Below are positions 1-13,002 of a stretch of 64,000 bases of DNA, one piece after another. The DNA comes from Pagrus major (taxonomy: Eukaryota > Chordata > Actinopteri > Spariformes > Sparidae), in contig NC_133236.1 of the NCBI RefSeq assembly GCF_040436345.1, positions 11,896,443-11,960,442 on the forward strand. The letters run 5' to 3'. The notes beneath the pieces were generated by a model. That model was given only the letters and a program-made list of their open reading frames with translations. It made no database searches and was not told the origin of the DNA. The translations under genes were made by a program, and so were the position numbers. The stretch's first letter is position 1, and every line of letters begins with the position of its first letter.

Positions 1-464
<464 letters not shown>

Positions 465-549
465 CTTAAAATCTTATACCCCATATTTTTCACAGGTGTT
501 TGAAACAGTTTATACAAAATTCCAGTGTTTTACCTTTGCGCTTCCTCAC

Positions 550-3500
550 TTTGATGGGGAAGAGCTTTCTCCCATTGGCATAGATGAGGAGTTTCCCCAG
601 GACACACAGCGAGTGGACAAAGAAGGCATATTCAAGCTCTTTTCCTGTATAAACACTCCTCTGGGCTGAACCTGAAACAACAACAAAAAATAAAAATGTA
701 AAACTTGAACTTTCCGGACTTTTACATTTCAAGTTCCCATGAGAACCAAAAAACTGTTGTTAGTAATAACAGATGTTAGATGGAGAAAAGCTCAGAATAG
801 CTGATTGCAAAGGGCTGATTGTAAAGGGAAAAAAATACATGTATTTTTCTATCCAGTGGCCAACTCATTGGATGAAACTTTTGAAATGTTGCAAAATATA
901 GATCAAAATTCAGAGGGGTTGAAGTAGCATGCATGGCCAAAAATAACATCCACAAGAGAAAGCTAAAGAACTGATTAGTATCTGAAAAGACTATCATGAT
1001 TTCAGTTGAATATGAAAACAAACAATTGAACTTTACCTTTCAATACTGTAATATGCTAATTACTATTCTTAAAACCATTATGAATGTGACATTTCTTATC
1101 CAAAGCTTTTGTCATAGAATGAGATTGAAAATGAAAAAGAAGCCTGTGGCAACCTTGCAGCACCTCAGGGGTGCAGAAGCTCAAAAAAAAGCACAAAAGC
1201 TCTTCTTTTATGAGTGTATCAGTGACGCTGGAGTCTGTGTATCTCCACTCATCCAGGACAAGGTCAAAATGTTCAGCCTCGACGAGCCAGCTGGCTCATA
1301 GGAGATAACACAGACATTCCCTCACACCCCATCTCCCACTGTAGTCACTCTCATTTATTGAATGATCACAATTTAATGTGCACTTGTATCTGTGGCATTT
1401 TAGCATAAATATACAGAACAATTAAAGCTAATTCTGCAAATTTAAACAAACAATCACTGGGAGACTGTAAAGGGATTAATGGGAAATGTGGCCTAAATTT
1501 TGAGAAATTTGGGGATCTAATACTAATCATCAATCAACAACATATATTTAGTCACGCCTTTCACTGAGTGTTCATTATTCTCTCCATTACCCACTACACT
1601 TTTTCCGTTTTATCTTTTGTTTTTTCTTGTATTATTCTCATTTCTTCTTTTTCTTCTTTGACTGCTCTCTACTTTCTCTGCATTCCTCTGTTTTAATGAC
1701 AGCAGAAACAGCATGTGCACATTAACAAAACTGAATAAATGATGACTGCAAGTCTAGGTGAAATACATTTAACACCCACAGGCTTCAAATGAAGCATTAA
1801 TTTCTCATTAAGCTTTCACAGTAGTTCAGACTGAGTGTATTATTTTTTGGGGTTGCTTCACAGGACACATTAAATCAGCATTACTGCAAATGTGCTGATG
1901 TTTACCACACAGAGTGAAGATTGGTATTCAGATGTGCCTGAGAGAGTACATAAACCTGTTGTAAAAATCAGGACTTTATGGGATGTTTTGCTTACTAGAG
2001 TTCTGCGGCTCAGCTGACCCGGTATCAGTGGTTTCATCTGTGAAACTTTCACAGGATTCACTGTAGTGGATGCACTGCTGAAGGGCTGCTACCATCTGAA
2101 AAAAATTAAAGGATTAAACTAGTGCATGTTATTGAAGTTGCTGCAAACCTCTGACTGGCCGAATTAATTGACAACTTCTAATCTCTTGTGCAAATCTGGA
2201 TGCAGCTATGAGCAGGCCAAAAACATCAGGCTTACTGAGGAATTCATTCAGAATGTCAATGCAACCTCTTCTTATTGAACCTCTTAATGAAGAGTTTTAG
2301 GACAAGAACCATTCGTCTTAATCTAAATCAGAGCACCTGAGGGAATTTCAATGCACTGCAATGAAAGAGTAGTTAAGGCTTATAGTGTTGTAATTGTTAT
2401 TGACATTTACTTTAGTGAAAGTTTCTGGGGTGATTCCACAGTAATCCTTTCTAAAGTCAGAGTGAGAGTTTAGAGGGAAGTTGAGGATCAAACAATCGAT
2501 CAAAGTGTCAATGTGACACTCAACTCTTGTGCCCCTTTGTCTCAAAGAATCCTCTGCTCTGTTTGGCTGTGTGAATTACACATATCCCACAAATACACCA
2601 CAAAGAAATGGTCATGAAATAAGAATTTCACTGTAGGCATCTGTTAAATGGAACCAATCTTTTGGGGAAACATCACCCTTCTCAACACCTGTTTGTATTC
2701 TCACCATATATCTTGTTGCAGTTATGGCAGGAACTCGACGAGCAAATTCAGCTTCTCGAAATGCAAAAAGTAGCTGGGAATTAGGGCTGCAACTAACAAT
2801 TATTACCATTAAAAATGTATCTGATAATCGATTAAGTAGTCGATTAGTCATTTAGTCTATAAAATGTCAACAAGATTGTAAAAAATTCTCATCACAATTT
2901 CCAGAGTCCAAAGTGACGTCTTCAAATTGCTTCTTTTTTTCAACCAACAGTCGAAAACCCAAACACTCTTCACTTACTGTCAGAAATGACACAGAAAATC
3001 TGCAAATCCTTCCATTTATGAAGCTGGAACCAACAAATGTTTTGCTTGAACATGACTGAAACTATTAAAAGGTTTAACAAAATTGTTTTTTAAAAAAAAA
3101 TCTTTCACTGTGACTGAATTTGGACATTTTTAGTTCTACAGGCCTGCAAGCATAACTGAGTTTGTTCCTAGCTTTCCCAAGTTCATGCAGAGTTTTGTCT
3201 TTCCTGAATATACTTGACAGTCCAACAGTTTCTGTTGCCGAAATGAGATTCTTGGTTTGAATGCCTTCCGGAGAGACTTTTCATACTTGTTCAGTTGCTT
3301 TATTTCTTTATGGTGCCTGACCTCTCAGAAGTACAAAAGAGCTAGTGAGAGATATTGATTACTGAGTGAATCACTCACCAGAGACTTGTATTTTCTCTCC
3401 AGGAGTCTGAGAACCACAGTCCTGCTGTAGTATCCATGCTGAGATGATAGAGAAATAAAGAATAGAATATATGAGATGGAGTACAACATGAACAAGAGAG

Positions 3501-4763
3501 GAAGACATATTAAGCAACACAGAACTCACACAAATCAAAATCATTTGTTCATCTGTGATACACACCATCCACTTTTTAAACCAGGTGGCTTTAATATCCA
3601 GTAAGGCCAGTAGGTAAATGGGTTCAAGTGCTTTCTCTGTCCCAGGTGAGGCTGAGGCATGTTCATGATGGAAGGACAGCAAGGAGAATGTGCTCTCTAT
3701 CACTTCCTCCATATACCTAGAGCAGGGTGGAAAGAAGAGCAAAACAAATTTACTGAATGTAAACCATCATTCTAGATATAGTAAAGAGAAGTCACACGTG
3801 GGACACAGTTACATCATACTTGCTATAAACTGCTGTGTGCTGGTCTAAAGCCTTTTTATGATGCACCAAATGTCATAATTAAGTCAGTTGCATCTGAGAC
3901 CGCGAGTGAGGTGAGACCTGCCTTTCCTGACCCACATATTGGTATAAAAACTCACTTCTCAGGGTGGCGGATCCAAAAGGTTGTCACCTCCTTTTGAAAG
4001 TCGTTCATCAGTCGAATCTGAAGCAGGATGGACGGAGAGAAAGAGAGCGCTATAATGTGTTTGTATGGTGATACACTTTAAATAGTGTAAAATAAAAAGA
4101 TGCTGAACCTGTTTGAGAAGACGACTGATCTCAGGTCTGTTGATGTCGATGGCAGATGAGCCAGTCGGAAAGCTCGGTTTGTGAGACTGAATACTTGACT
4201 CCACACTTTTAGCTGCACATAAAAACGCAAAATACAAATATTACAAATATGCAAGATAATATTGGTAGCCATATACATAATGCAGCATAAACAGTACACA
4301 ATATATTTACAGTGTGCAAAGTAATAATAATGAAGCCAAAACCTTGATTGTACAACTTGATATATTCCTAATGAAAACTGTTCACATTAAGGCCTGTGAA
4401 CTTTTCATTTAGTATAAAATAATTCCAATAATGTCGGTGAATTCACCTCCCTTTTATTGCGGTGGGAGCGGAGAGTTGGATAACTGATGAACTTTGTACA
4501 TAAAACCAAAACTACAGAATCTGCATGGCCAGATAATACAAACAATAAGTGGGAAACATGTATTTTCCTCATGTAAGATTATAAATAAAGAGGAGGTAGA
4601 GTAATCCTAAAAATGTTTTATTTAGTTCAAACATGAAGCTGCTGGACATGACTGGCCTACCCAAGCTGGTGTAGATCTCTCGTGTCACATTCAGTGGAGA
4701 GGAGGAAAAGCTTTTAGCAATGAACTGCAGCACATTATCCTGATGGAGTGAAGATATCAGCAT

Positions 4764-4847
<84 letters not shown>

Positions 4848-7041
4848 ATATATATAATCAATCTATCATACCTACATTTTAAATGATTAAAAAACAATTC
4901 AGTATAATGGGAGGAAATTAAACAAGATTGTAAATCATGAGGGACTACAGTGTTATCTTGTTTTCTCCTAAATTAAGCCGGTGTGGCAGGATTGTGTGTA
5001 ATTGCAAGTGTTTTGTGTTTGTTATTATTAATTACAAAGCCTGTAATTATTCATTAAGATTACATTATTATAATTACATTTTAGTACATGAATTAAATGC
5101 GAGTTTGCAGGACACTGATTCCTGAGTAGGAAAGGCTGCTCAGGACTCACGCTGAGGTCGAGATCGGTCAGAGCTGTACAGAGGTTCCTGCCCAGGCTGC
5201 TCCAGCTCTCACAGCTCAGCACGTCAGACGGAGGAGCACAGCAGAGGGCCTGAAGAGCCTCCCAACGCACCTTCACACAGAGTTACATTACTTCACCTGA
5301 ACGACTGTCACATTTAAATCTATGACAGTGTTTTCACATGTGTAAGTAAGCCTTTCTACCTCTTTGGGTCTGCTGGAGTCAAGTTTTTCTGCCAAAGCTT
5401 GCAGCTGCTCTTGTCTGATGAATGCATAACTCTGGAAAGGGAAATGGAGATGAAACAAAGAACATTACAATCCACCATAAACTGACATTTGAAAAGAGCT
5501 CTCATTGTTTGATGGCAGCACGGCAGATGTTTCAGGGGTCATGGGTGCACCAACATTAATTTTACCATGGAAGGGATCAATTACATAAGGAGACTGAGAC
5601 ACAATCTTGGCCCTTTACACGCTTCATCAACAGGAATAAAGCAAATACAACCATTTACTGCCTTCAGAGTTTAAGTACTGTATCTCTGACCTGGTTGAAG
5701 GAGGAGTCACTGTCAGAGCAGTTGTCAGTGTAGTGGCTGTTGGACTGACTGTGCTGCTTCTCTCTGTGCATCTCCTCCTTCCTCATCTGGTCCTCCTCAA
5801 ATTTGTTGATTAAAGACTCCACCACCATGATCATGGTGTTCTTCAAGGTCTGCATCATCTGCTGGTACCTGCCACAGAAACAAGTAGATAGGTGTATTCT
5901 TAATGTCACCTAAACCCTTTGCGTGATAACTCATGTGTCACTGTCTGCTCTGTGACTATATGCCGTGTGTAATTCAACAGAAATCCAACTTTTTTGTTGT
6001 TTTTTTAGGGGGAAGTTTGCTGTTGTTTTTGTTATTGCAAAGACTTTCCTAGTAAGGTAAAAGATAAAATTCCCTACCAACTGTCTGTAATCCCAATGTG
6101 GGGTAATACCAAAAACTTTCAAATTTGGAAATACAGGAGAGAAAAATATTGTAAATGGCTCAGCCAACAGCTAAAACTATATCAATGTCATCATTACCTG
6201 AACATAACCACAATTCTATACTTGGAATTTTGAGTGAAAAGAAAGAAGGTATAAAATACAATCAAAGTTATCAATAATTAATCCATGTTCCTATCCTTAT
6301 CCTGAAAATAAAAGAACACTAAGTGTAGAGCAAGTTGAACAAAATGTACAGACTAACATTGAAATGACCATTTATACAAAACTGAACAAACAAAACTCAT
6401 AGTTACACTCACTCATCCGAGTCTCTGGTCCTCCGGGTGACAGCGTGGATCAGGGTGTCGTGACCTGAGCCTATTGCATGTTGTCCATCTCTGGTCAAGC
6501 TCTTGGTCTCTTCTTCCACCACAGTCCCCAGTGAACTCTCCACATACTGACGGAGGTACTTGACAAACTCATAACTGCAAAGAGAGCATTGACGGAATAA
6601 AACCAATTGTTAAATAAATCTGTAAATCTGTTGCATACCGACATGACAACAATAACATATTAATCAATAAGGGACCATCAAAAGAGGAACATTATTGTTT
6701 TGTCTTTGCTAAAATGTGCAACTCGACTTATAAACTTATGGTTTATCTTGAACAAGGACAGCCTACTACTAGAAAAAAGGTAGCACTAGCACATTTCAGT
6801 GAATGATGACCAGTTGAACAGAAATTATTTCATTAGACAGTTTTATGGGGGTCCACTGCCACAATATTCAAGTCTGACAGACTTACTTATGGAAGTTCTT
6901 GTCAGTCTCTTCCAGGTGAAGGAGGATTTCTTCAGCACATTCGGTTGACGGAGCACCTGAGATCCTGTCGTTGATGCTTCTCAGAAGCTGCTTAAGCAAA
7001 GACTGCAACTCCACCTCGTCTTCAACGGACAACTGTGACAT
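550..7041 (-). CDS. tbc1d32: TBC1D32 (Broad-minded/BROMI), 5' part only
   Basis: Twelve coding exons are visible, read right to left: 6887-7041, 6413-6574, 5691-5868, 5360-5431, 5151-5270, 4661-4739, 4109-4212, 3956-4017, 3566-3716, 3379-3438, 1996-2095 and 550-671. All have GT/AG borders and compatible phases and give the first 455 residues. Recognisable blocks are [96 protein letters not shown] and [11 protein letters not shown], which match my recollection of vertebrate TBC1D32. The family protein is about 1,250-1,300 residues with a C-terminal TBC-like domain, so that domain lies beyond the left edge. TBC1D32 acts in primary cilium assembly and Hedgehog signalling, with CDK20/CCRK as a known partner. 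The start at 7041 is the first ATG after a 5'UTR splice acceptor at about 7053. No breaks were seen. Confidence 0.93.
2787..3110. mobile_element. MITE-like dispersed repeat (AGGGCTGCAAC family), degraded copy
   Basis: This intronic stretch begins AGGGCTGCAACTAAC and runs through the AT-rich body typical of a very common fish repeat: a 'cgattaagtagtcgattagt' stretch, then 'tctataaaatgtc', then 'ccaaagtgacgtc'. Better copies occur at 8714-9042 and 32171-32520, and partial copies near 23030-23270, 37760-37960 and 42860-43110. The right terminus could not be placed here. Confidence 0.6.
4766..4845. repeat. CA dinucleotide microsatellite
   Basis: A pure (CA)n tract of about 40 units lies in a tbc1d32 intron, 27 bp upstream of the acceptor of the exon at 4661-4739 as read on the minus strand. 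In the transcript it is (GU)n directly upstream of a 3' splice site, a position where such tracts can affect splicing. Confidence 0.97.
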
Positions 7042-8396
7042 CTCTACAGCTGGATAGAAAAGAGTGACTGGTTTAATAGGTTTAAAATCTGCTTATGTAT
7101 GGTGGTAAAGGGCCAAGTCACCAGGGTTTGACAGAAAAGCTAAGTTCAGAAAGGAGGACGTGTATTTGAGTTCTCGCAAAATATTGTAAACATAAATATA
7201 AAATGATCAATATCTTTTTCTAACAAAAAGGTAGAAGGTAAAAACATCACCCTCAAACAAATGTAAAAAGAGTACAGAAAAAGCAGAGTTCAAACATCCT
7301 CAGCTATGAGGATGCTGCATTGACTTTAATCAGTTTCCATGTTCAGCACAGGGTTGTAAAGATGCATCGAAGTTTTGGTTGTGCGTTTTTCAGAATCAGT
7401 CAGTCACGTGCCAGTCAATTAATCACCAACAGGTGTGACAACCCTCTGGTACACTAGCTGTTCTCTAGAGAAAATGGAGTATTTCATGACAAACATTATA
7501 CACAGCTGTTTCCTCTAAAATATACAAATAAAAATCCAACAGCAACAATTAATAGACCTATGCTGTACACTCAAAGGAGCTACATGATATTTATGTCTTT
7601 ACCTAGAAGCCAAAACCAGTTCATTGCTTGCCTCTGGTTAGCTTGTCGCTGCTAGGTGCAACAGTGTAACACAGCTAGCTAACGTTAGCTAAAGGCAAAA
7701 CTGGCTAATTTTAAATAAAACCGCTGCTGAACGAAAACCAAAAATGTCCCCGCTGCACAGACTAAACACCCAAAATAAAAAACATCGTGTGTAGTGCATT
7801 TCAAAACAGTCACCTTGTTTCTGGACTTGTAAAATCTTTTCATCCAGATATCATTTCAGGAGCAATTGACAGCGGCTGCTGCGTCTCTATGGAAACGGCC
7901 ACTTAGCGTGAACTGCGGTGCATTGTGGGATCGAAAGGAACCATGCGCTGCCTTACCAAAACGTCGGAAATTTAGGTATTACACGTAAAACATGGATAAT
8001 GAAAAGAACTAAAGGTAAAATATGACAAGAAAAGTAAAGACATTAGATCTGTCATTCGTCTACAGCAAAAGTTCAACAATATCCACTGTCAAACTTCTTT
8101 ACAGTAATACTTTTAAACTGAAAAACTTACCGACGGTTTTTCTTAATATTTATGAACGCAGCACCAGTGAAGTACGCTGTCACGTGACTCAATGTTTTGC
8201 TCGGGTGCTACACAGGAGACATCTCTGCCGGCTGAAACGTCTGTCAAACCTGATAGTTTGATCATATATTTACTATGTAGGAACAGCGACATATTCTGTT
8301 CACACGCCTGACTCACTAGTTAACATTACGTTTTAGAAATCACAACGTTAAATCTACTGAATAAGGCTTTTAGCTAGCAAGCTAGCATCAGCAACT
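7042..8396. promoter_or_regulatory. tbc1d32 5'UTR and shared head-to-head promoter with hsdl1
   Basis: The minus-strand tbc1d32 message probably starts with a noncoding exon ending at 7814, where GT follows on the minus strand. It is spliced to an acceptor just upstream of the start codon at 7041, with an intron of about 750 bp. The stretch from about 7880 to 8396 separates this exon from the plus-strand hsdl1 ATG. It is only about 500 bp, so the two divergent genes probably share a promoter. No convincing TATA box was seen. The transcription start sites are inferred, not visible. Confidence 0.5.
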
Positions 8397-11300
8397 ATGG
8401 CGGCAGTTGACAGCTTTCAGTTTTTGTACAGAGAAATTTCTCGATCATGCAGCTTTTACTTTGAAACCCTGGCCCTGGTGGGGGCTCTTTACACCGCCAG
8501 CAAGGTAATAATCCTGCTGAGAGACTGCTGCACGCTGGTCAGGGTGCATTTCCTTCCAAGAATGATCCCGACCAAGAGCCTGACCCAGAGATTTGGTGAC
8601 TGGGCTGTCATTTATGGTAAGGATGCAGCAGGAGATCACAGCAGAAACAATGAGAGTGCATCATGCTGTAGATCTGTATGTCAGTAGAGTCAGTAGAGTC
8701 ATCAATTTAAAACTAGGGCTGCATTCATTAGTCTCAAAGATTCAAGTCAATTAATGTTGTAATGGATAAACAGAAAAAAAATGAAAAAACAATCAGTTAA
8801 TCATTGAAGTTACATTTTGCTGATTTAAAATAGTAAAATTTGACATTTGATGTTATTGTAAAATTAAATATATTTTGGTATTCAACTGTTGGTCTCACAA
8901 AACAAGAAATCAGAACATTTTATCTTGGGTTTTGTCAAATTACAAGGAGCTATTGTGTACTCTTTTTCTGACACTTTGTAGATAAAATGATTAATCTTTA
9001 AATCAAGACAAAAACTGGTAGATTAACATTGTTGCAACCATAAATATGGCACACTGCACTGAGATTTGAGTGTCACAGTGACTTAATAATGTAAATTTGA
9101 CAGCTAATGTCTTTAAATAAATTATATTACATTTTTAAATTATACTTTTGATTAATTTATAAATTATTTGGTTCATGTAATATAAAAAAAATAGTGATAA
9201 ATAATGCCCGGGATGTTTTGAGATTGCTTGTTTTACTCAACCAACAGTCTAAGCTCAAAGATATTCATTTTAAAATCAGACAAAACACAGTAAAGCTTCT
9301 TTTTCTTTCACATTTGAGAAGCTATGACCAGCAAATGTTTGTCAGTTTTCCCTCATAAATGATAGTTACATGAGCTGATAACACTTATTGCTGTTTAAAG
9401 GTCCCATATTATGCTCCTTTTCAGGTTCGTATATTCATTTTAGGTGTCTACTAGAAAATATTTGCATGCTTTAATGTTAAAAAGACACATTGTCTTTCTC
9501 ATACTGTCCACTGCTGTCTGTAGGCTCCGTTCTAGTGCCAGGCTCTTAAAGGCCCACCTCCTTTAATAGCACAGTCTGCTATGATTGGTCAGTTCTCACA
9601 GGTCTGAGCAGGCACCGCCCACCATGCTTTCCCAATCAGCTCTGCTGGTAATTTTTGCAACCATGGCCATGCTGAGGGCGGTGACTGTATAGTTATGAAC
9701 TCACAAATTAATGGAAGTTCTTACAGCTCGTTTTAAGATGCAGTTACTGTATACAGGCTGTGTGCATTTCTCCATGGGTTGAGTATTGTGCTACTTTCAA
9801 GTATTTATATAGCACCTAGATAAAAAAAAGACATGAAAATCTCACTTTCTACAATATGGGACCTTTAATTTCTTATCAATCAACTAATCAGCCTATAATT
9901 TCAGCAAGAGGTCATAGACTGACTCTCAGTGATATATCCTCATTCCTTTCTTGCATGATGTTCATTAAAAAAATATTGTCCTCTCTCCTGTCAGGTGCAT
10001 CAGAGCCTGTGGCCAAGGCCTATGCAGAGGAGCTGGCCAGGCACGGTATCAGCATCATCTTTGTCACTAAGGACCACACCTCTGTCAGAGACACCGCTGC
10101 ATCCCTCTCACAAAGCTACGGAGTGGAAACTGTCATTATCCTGGCTGACTTCTCTTTGGACCAGGCAGCCAGCAAGCCCATCAAAGAAGCCCTGAGGGGT
10201 AAAGATATTGGCTTCCTGGTGAACTGTGTGGATGAGGCTTTGTCTTCCCCTCAGAGCCTGATTGAAATGCCTGAGCAGAGCCTGTTGGATTTAGTGAATA
10301 AGAACGTTGCGGTTGCTACTCTGATGTCCCGGTTGGTGCTGCCGGGGATGGTGGAGCGCAGCAGAGGAGCTGTAGTCAATATATCATCGGGTGCTTGCTG
10401 CAGGCCTCTCCCTGGAAGAGTGACACTCACCGCCGCCACTGTGAGACAAAACACTCAGTGTATCTGCCTCTTGTGCATTCATACACACCAAGATCCCTAC
10501 CCTCTATTGTCTATTGTCACACACACTCAATAATCCTGTTTGCCTTTCTTCACCTGATATTTCAGGGTTACCTGGATCATTTCTCCAGAGCGCTTCACAT
10601 GGAATACAGCGGCAGAGGGATCTTTGTCCAAAGTCTGATTCCTTTCCAGGTAGATTTCCTGATATGACCATTAACGAGTAGACCCTTTTTATTGTGCCGA
10701 CCAAAATGTGTTAAGCACTGAAAGCTGCCTTCAAATGCTCGTCAAATTCATAATCTTGTCTACTCATTCTGTGATTAGATAGTTCCTGATTTAGAATAAC
10801 ATTTTGACAATTACAGACTTTTTAATTTATATAAAGTTCTTGTACAGCTGCTTGTATTGAAGATAGGTTGCTGTTTTTCTACACGATATCATCGTGATTT
10901 GAATATCTGAGGGAATTTAACTGTCAGCCACACAAAACTAGAAATCTGAAATGACCATTCTTGTTCGGCTGCTTGTAGTATTTAGCCAACATTTAAGAAC
11001 TTTGTTTTTTGTTTAGGTTTCGCCTTGGTATGGCGTCTGGACATTAAAACATCCCCAGTTTCAACATTTGACTTTGGTTGCTTTTCTTAAAATGAAAAAT
11101 AAGTAAGATTTAATGCTAAGCTCACAGTTACCAATGACAGGGAAAATGTTTTTCTATGGGTCCTTTTTTCTCTCTGTGTGGGTATCTTCAAAGTGAGTTC
11201 TCACATTTTACTGTTATTCTTGTCAGTTCTTGATATACAGTATGTGTGTATGTGTAACCAGATAGCTTCAAGTGAGCAACAACCATCATCATCATCGTCA

Positions 11301-11598
11301 GCTTCATCAAAACAGGGCTGGTTTGCACCAAAGCCAGAGGTTTACGCTCGCCACGCCATCTCCACCCTGGGCGTCTCTAATAGGACCACAGGCTACTGGC
11401 CTCACACACTTCAGGTCAGCACAAAATAAGTCAAGTTGTAATACTGCATTAAGATTATTACATTTTTTGTGATCAGGAGTGTATTACTGTTGTTGATCTG
11501 TTTCTCTCTGCTGTTTTTCCTCACAGTATGGGCTGATGAGATGTATTCCAGAGTGGATTTGGGTTCTTGGATCTCGTGTGTTCATCAGTTTAAGCTAA
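8397..11598 (+). CDS. hsdl1: Inactive hydroxysteroid dehydrogenase-like protein 1
   Basis: Five exons (8397-8616, 9995-10440, 10566-10649, 11262-11414, 11527-11598) give 324 residues, close to the 330 of human HSDL1. The N-terminus MAAVDSF-LYREI-RSC, then [58 protein letters not shown] and RTTGYW are clear HSDL1 signatures. Human HSDL1 is a mitochondrial SDR-fold protein considered inactive because Phe replaces the catalytic Tyr. Here the residues at the YxxxK positions are Leu218 and Thr222. The Gly-rich cofactor loop reads GASEPVA (74-80) in place of a TGxxxGxG-type loop, and the NNAG-type segment reads NCVD. A serine-rich insert ([12 protein letters not shown]) follows the IPF block. The frame is intact throughout, so this looks like a maintained pseudoenzyme and not a pseudogene. 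A second, less divergent fish paralogue is possible. Confidence 0.9.
8714..9042. mobile_element. MITE-like repeat (AGGGCTGCAAC family)
   Basis: This copy lies in hsdl1 intron 1. It opens with TAGGGCTGCAT and closes with GTTGCAACCATA, imperfect inverted ends of the same family as 32171-32520. The body is AT-rich and non-coding. No target duplication can be made out. Confidence 0.6.
9395..9868. mobile_element. TTAA-flanked MITE in hsdl1 intron 1
   Basis: The ends are inverted copies: TTAAAGGTCCCATATTATG on the left and CAATATGGGACCTTTAA on the right. Both are bounded by TTAA, the target duplication used by piggyBac and Kolobok transposons. The 474-bp body has no coding capacity. It contains GC-richer matter around 'aggcaccgcccaccatg' unlike its AT-rich surroundings. 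It is probably a non-autonomous DNA transposon; the superfamily rests only on the TTAA flanks. Confidence 0.8.
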
Positions 11599-12996
11599 GA
11601 GCTGACTTCACCTCCATTCATCAAGACTTAACCCATTTACTGGATCTTCTTGTTGCTGGTGTCATGTGGAGTGTAACTTCTTCTGCCATTGGTTTAAATT
11701 TGTTCAACTCTAAAAAGCTCTGTTGTGGTTGGTGGTTAAATTTGATTTTCCTATGTTGATTTGGTATCAATTTCTAGAGAAGCTGCAGTAGAATTTGCTT
11801 GAAATATCGAATGACTATAGATGCATTACTCCCGAGTTACTGGACTATGGTCTGACAAATCTGTGACATCCTAAATTAACTATAGAAACCAGACAACCTG
11901 ACGAGCCTCCACACTGTTTCAACCCTTTAAACTGTTGGACAAGAAATTATTTAAAATCAGCCGGGGGGCGGCCACCATCGACCATAAAGGCCTGGTTGAT
12001 TAAATGTAAAACTGAATGTACAATTAATTTATTTTTCTATATATTTAAAAAAGTTGCACACTGAAAAACTAACTGTATAAAGTGCAGGTGAGATTCAGTA
12101 GAGAGCAATAATAAAGCAGTCTGAAACCAAAAAAATAAACACAATAAAAACATATGGAATTCAATATGACTTTAGGTAATACATTTAAATTTTCGATTTT
12201 TCATTTTTGACCTCTAAGATCTCTTTCCTGTGAAAAAGCTCTGATGGCCACTGAGTTTTGTTTCTGTGTGCCGAGATTTGACTTCCCAGTTCTTTCCGGT
12301 TAAACCTGCCTTTTACCAGCATTGACTAACCACACCTATATGGCACACATACAAGGAACGACATGCCAAAAGCCAAACCCAACATCATTTAAAGTTGGAG
12401 AGACGGACCGAAAGAAATGTAGAATTCATTTTTCTGAACTTAGTAGTATTTTAGTAAGCAAAAGTTACAATATGCAACACTAAATAAAGTGTCATTTAAG
12501 CGGAATTTTGCAATAACACCACTCAATCCAGATCTAAGAAACATGTTAATTGAAGCTGGGAGGGGTAAAAATTTAACTCAAACTCTTTATTGTGACCAAA
12601 GCAAGTATAAATCTGAAGTTATTCCTGCAATCTGAATGTAACTTTAGCTTACCAGTAGGGTATTATACCCTCTAAAAAAATGTGTGTTTGCAGCATATTA
12701 GTGTGTGGTGGTGAATGAGGAATGATAGCTTTCGGTGGATGTGGATGAAGATTCAAGCATCTCCAGGAGTGAATTTGAAATGCGCTGAAGATTGAGATTG
12801 TGATGTTTAGTTTGATTGAGAACTTACACTTGAGCTACATTTAGTGTGTGTGGATATTGCTCTAAAAGAAGTATTTATATAAAAAATGTTAACAGATTCA
12901 GACATATTGTGTTGAGTGATTGCTTAAACATAAAGTACAGTATATAATAATGTTGACTTAAATATGATATGTGTCATCAAAGCACATAATTACACC

Positions 12997-13002
12997 AATA
13001 AA
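12997..13002 (+). promoter_or_regulatory. Likely hsdl1 polyadenylation signal
   Basis: AATAAA is followed about 25 bp later by TG/T-rich sequence. It lies 1.4 kb beyond the hsdl1 stop codon with no other gene between. 11599-12996 is therefore probably hsdl1 3'UTR. Earlier AATAAA-like signals near 12110 and 12480 could be alternative sites. Confidence 0.4.

Noticed and set aside
4569-4841. Minus-strand open frame with a long Cys-Val repeat
   Set aside because: The repeat is simply the (CA)n microsatellite read in frame. Only 4661-4739 is coding, as a tbc1d32 exon in the same frame.
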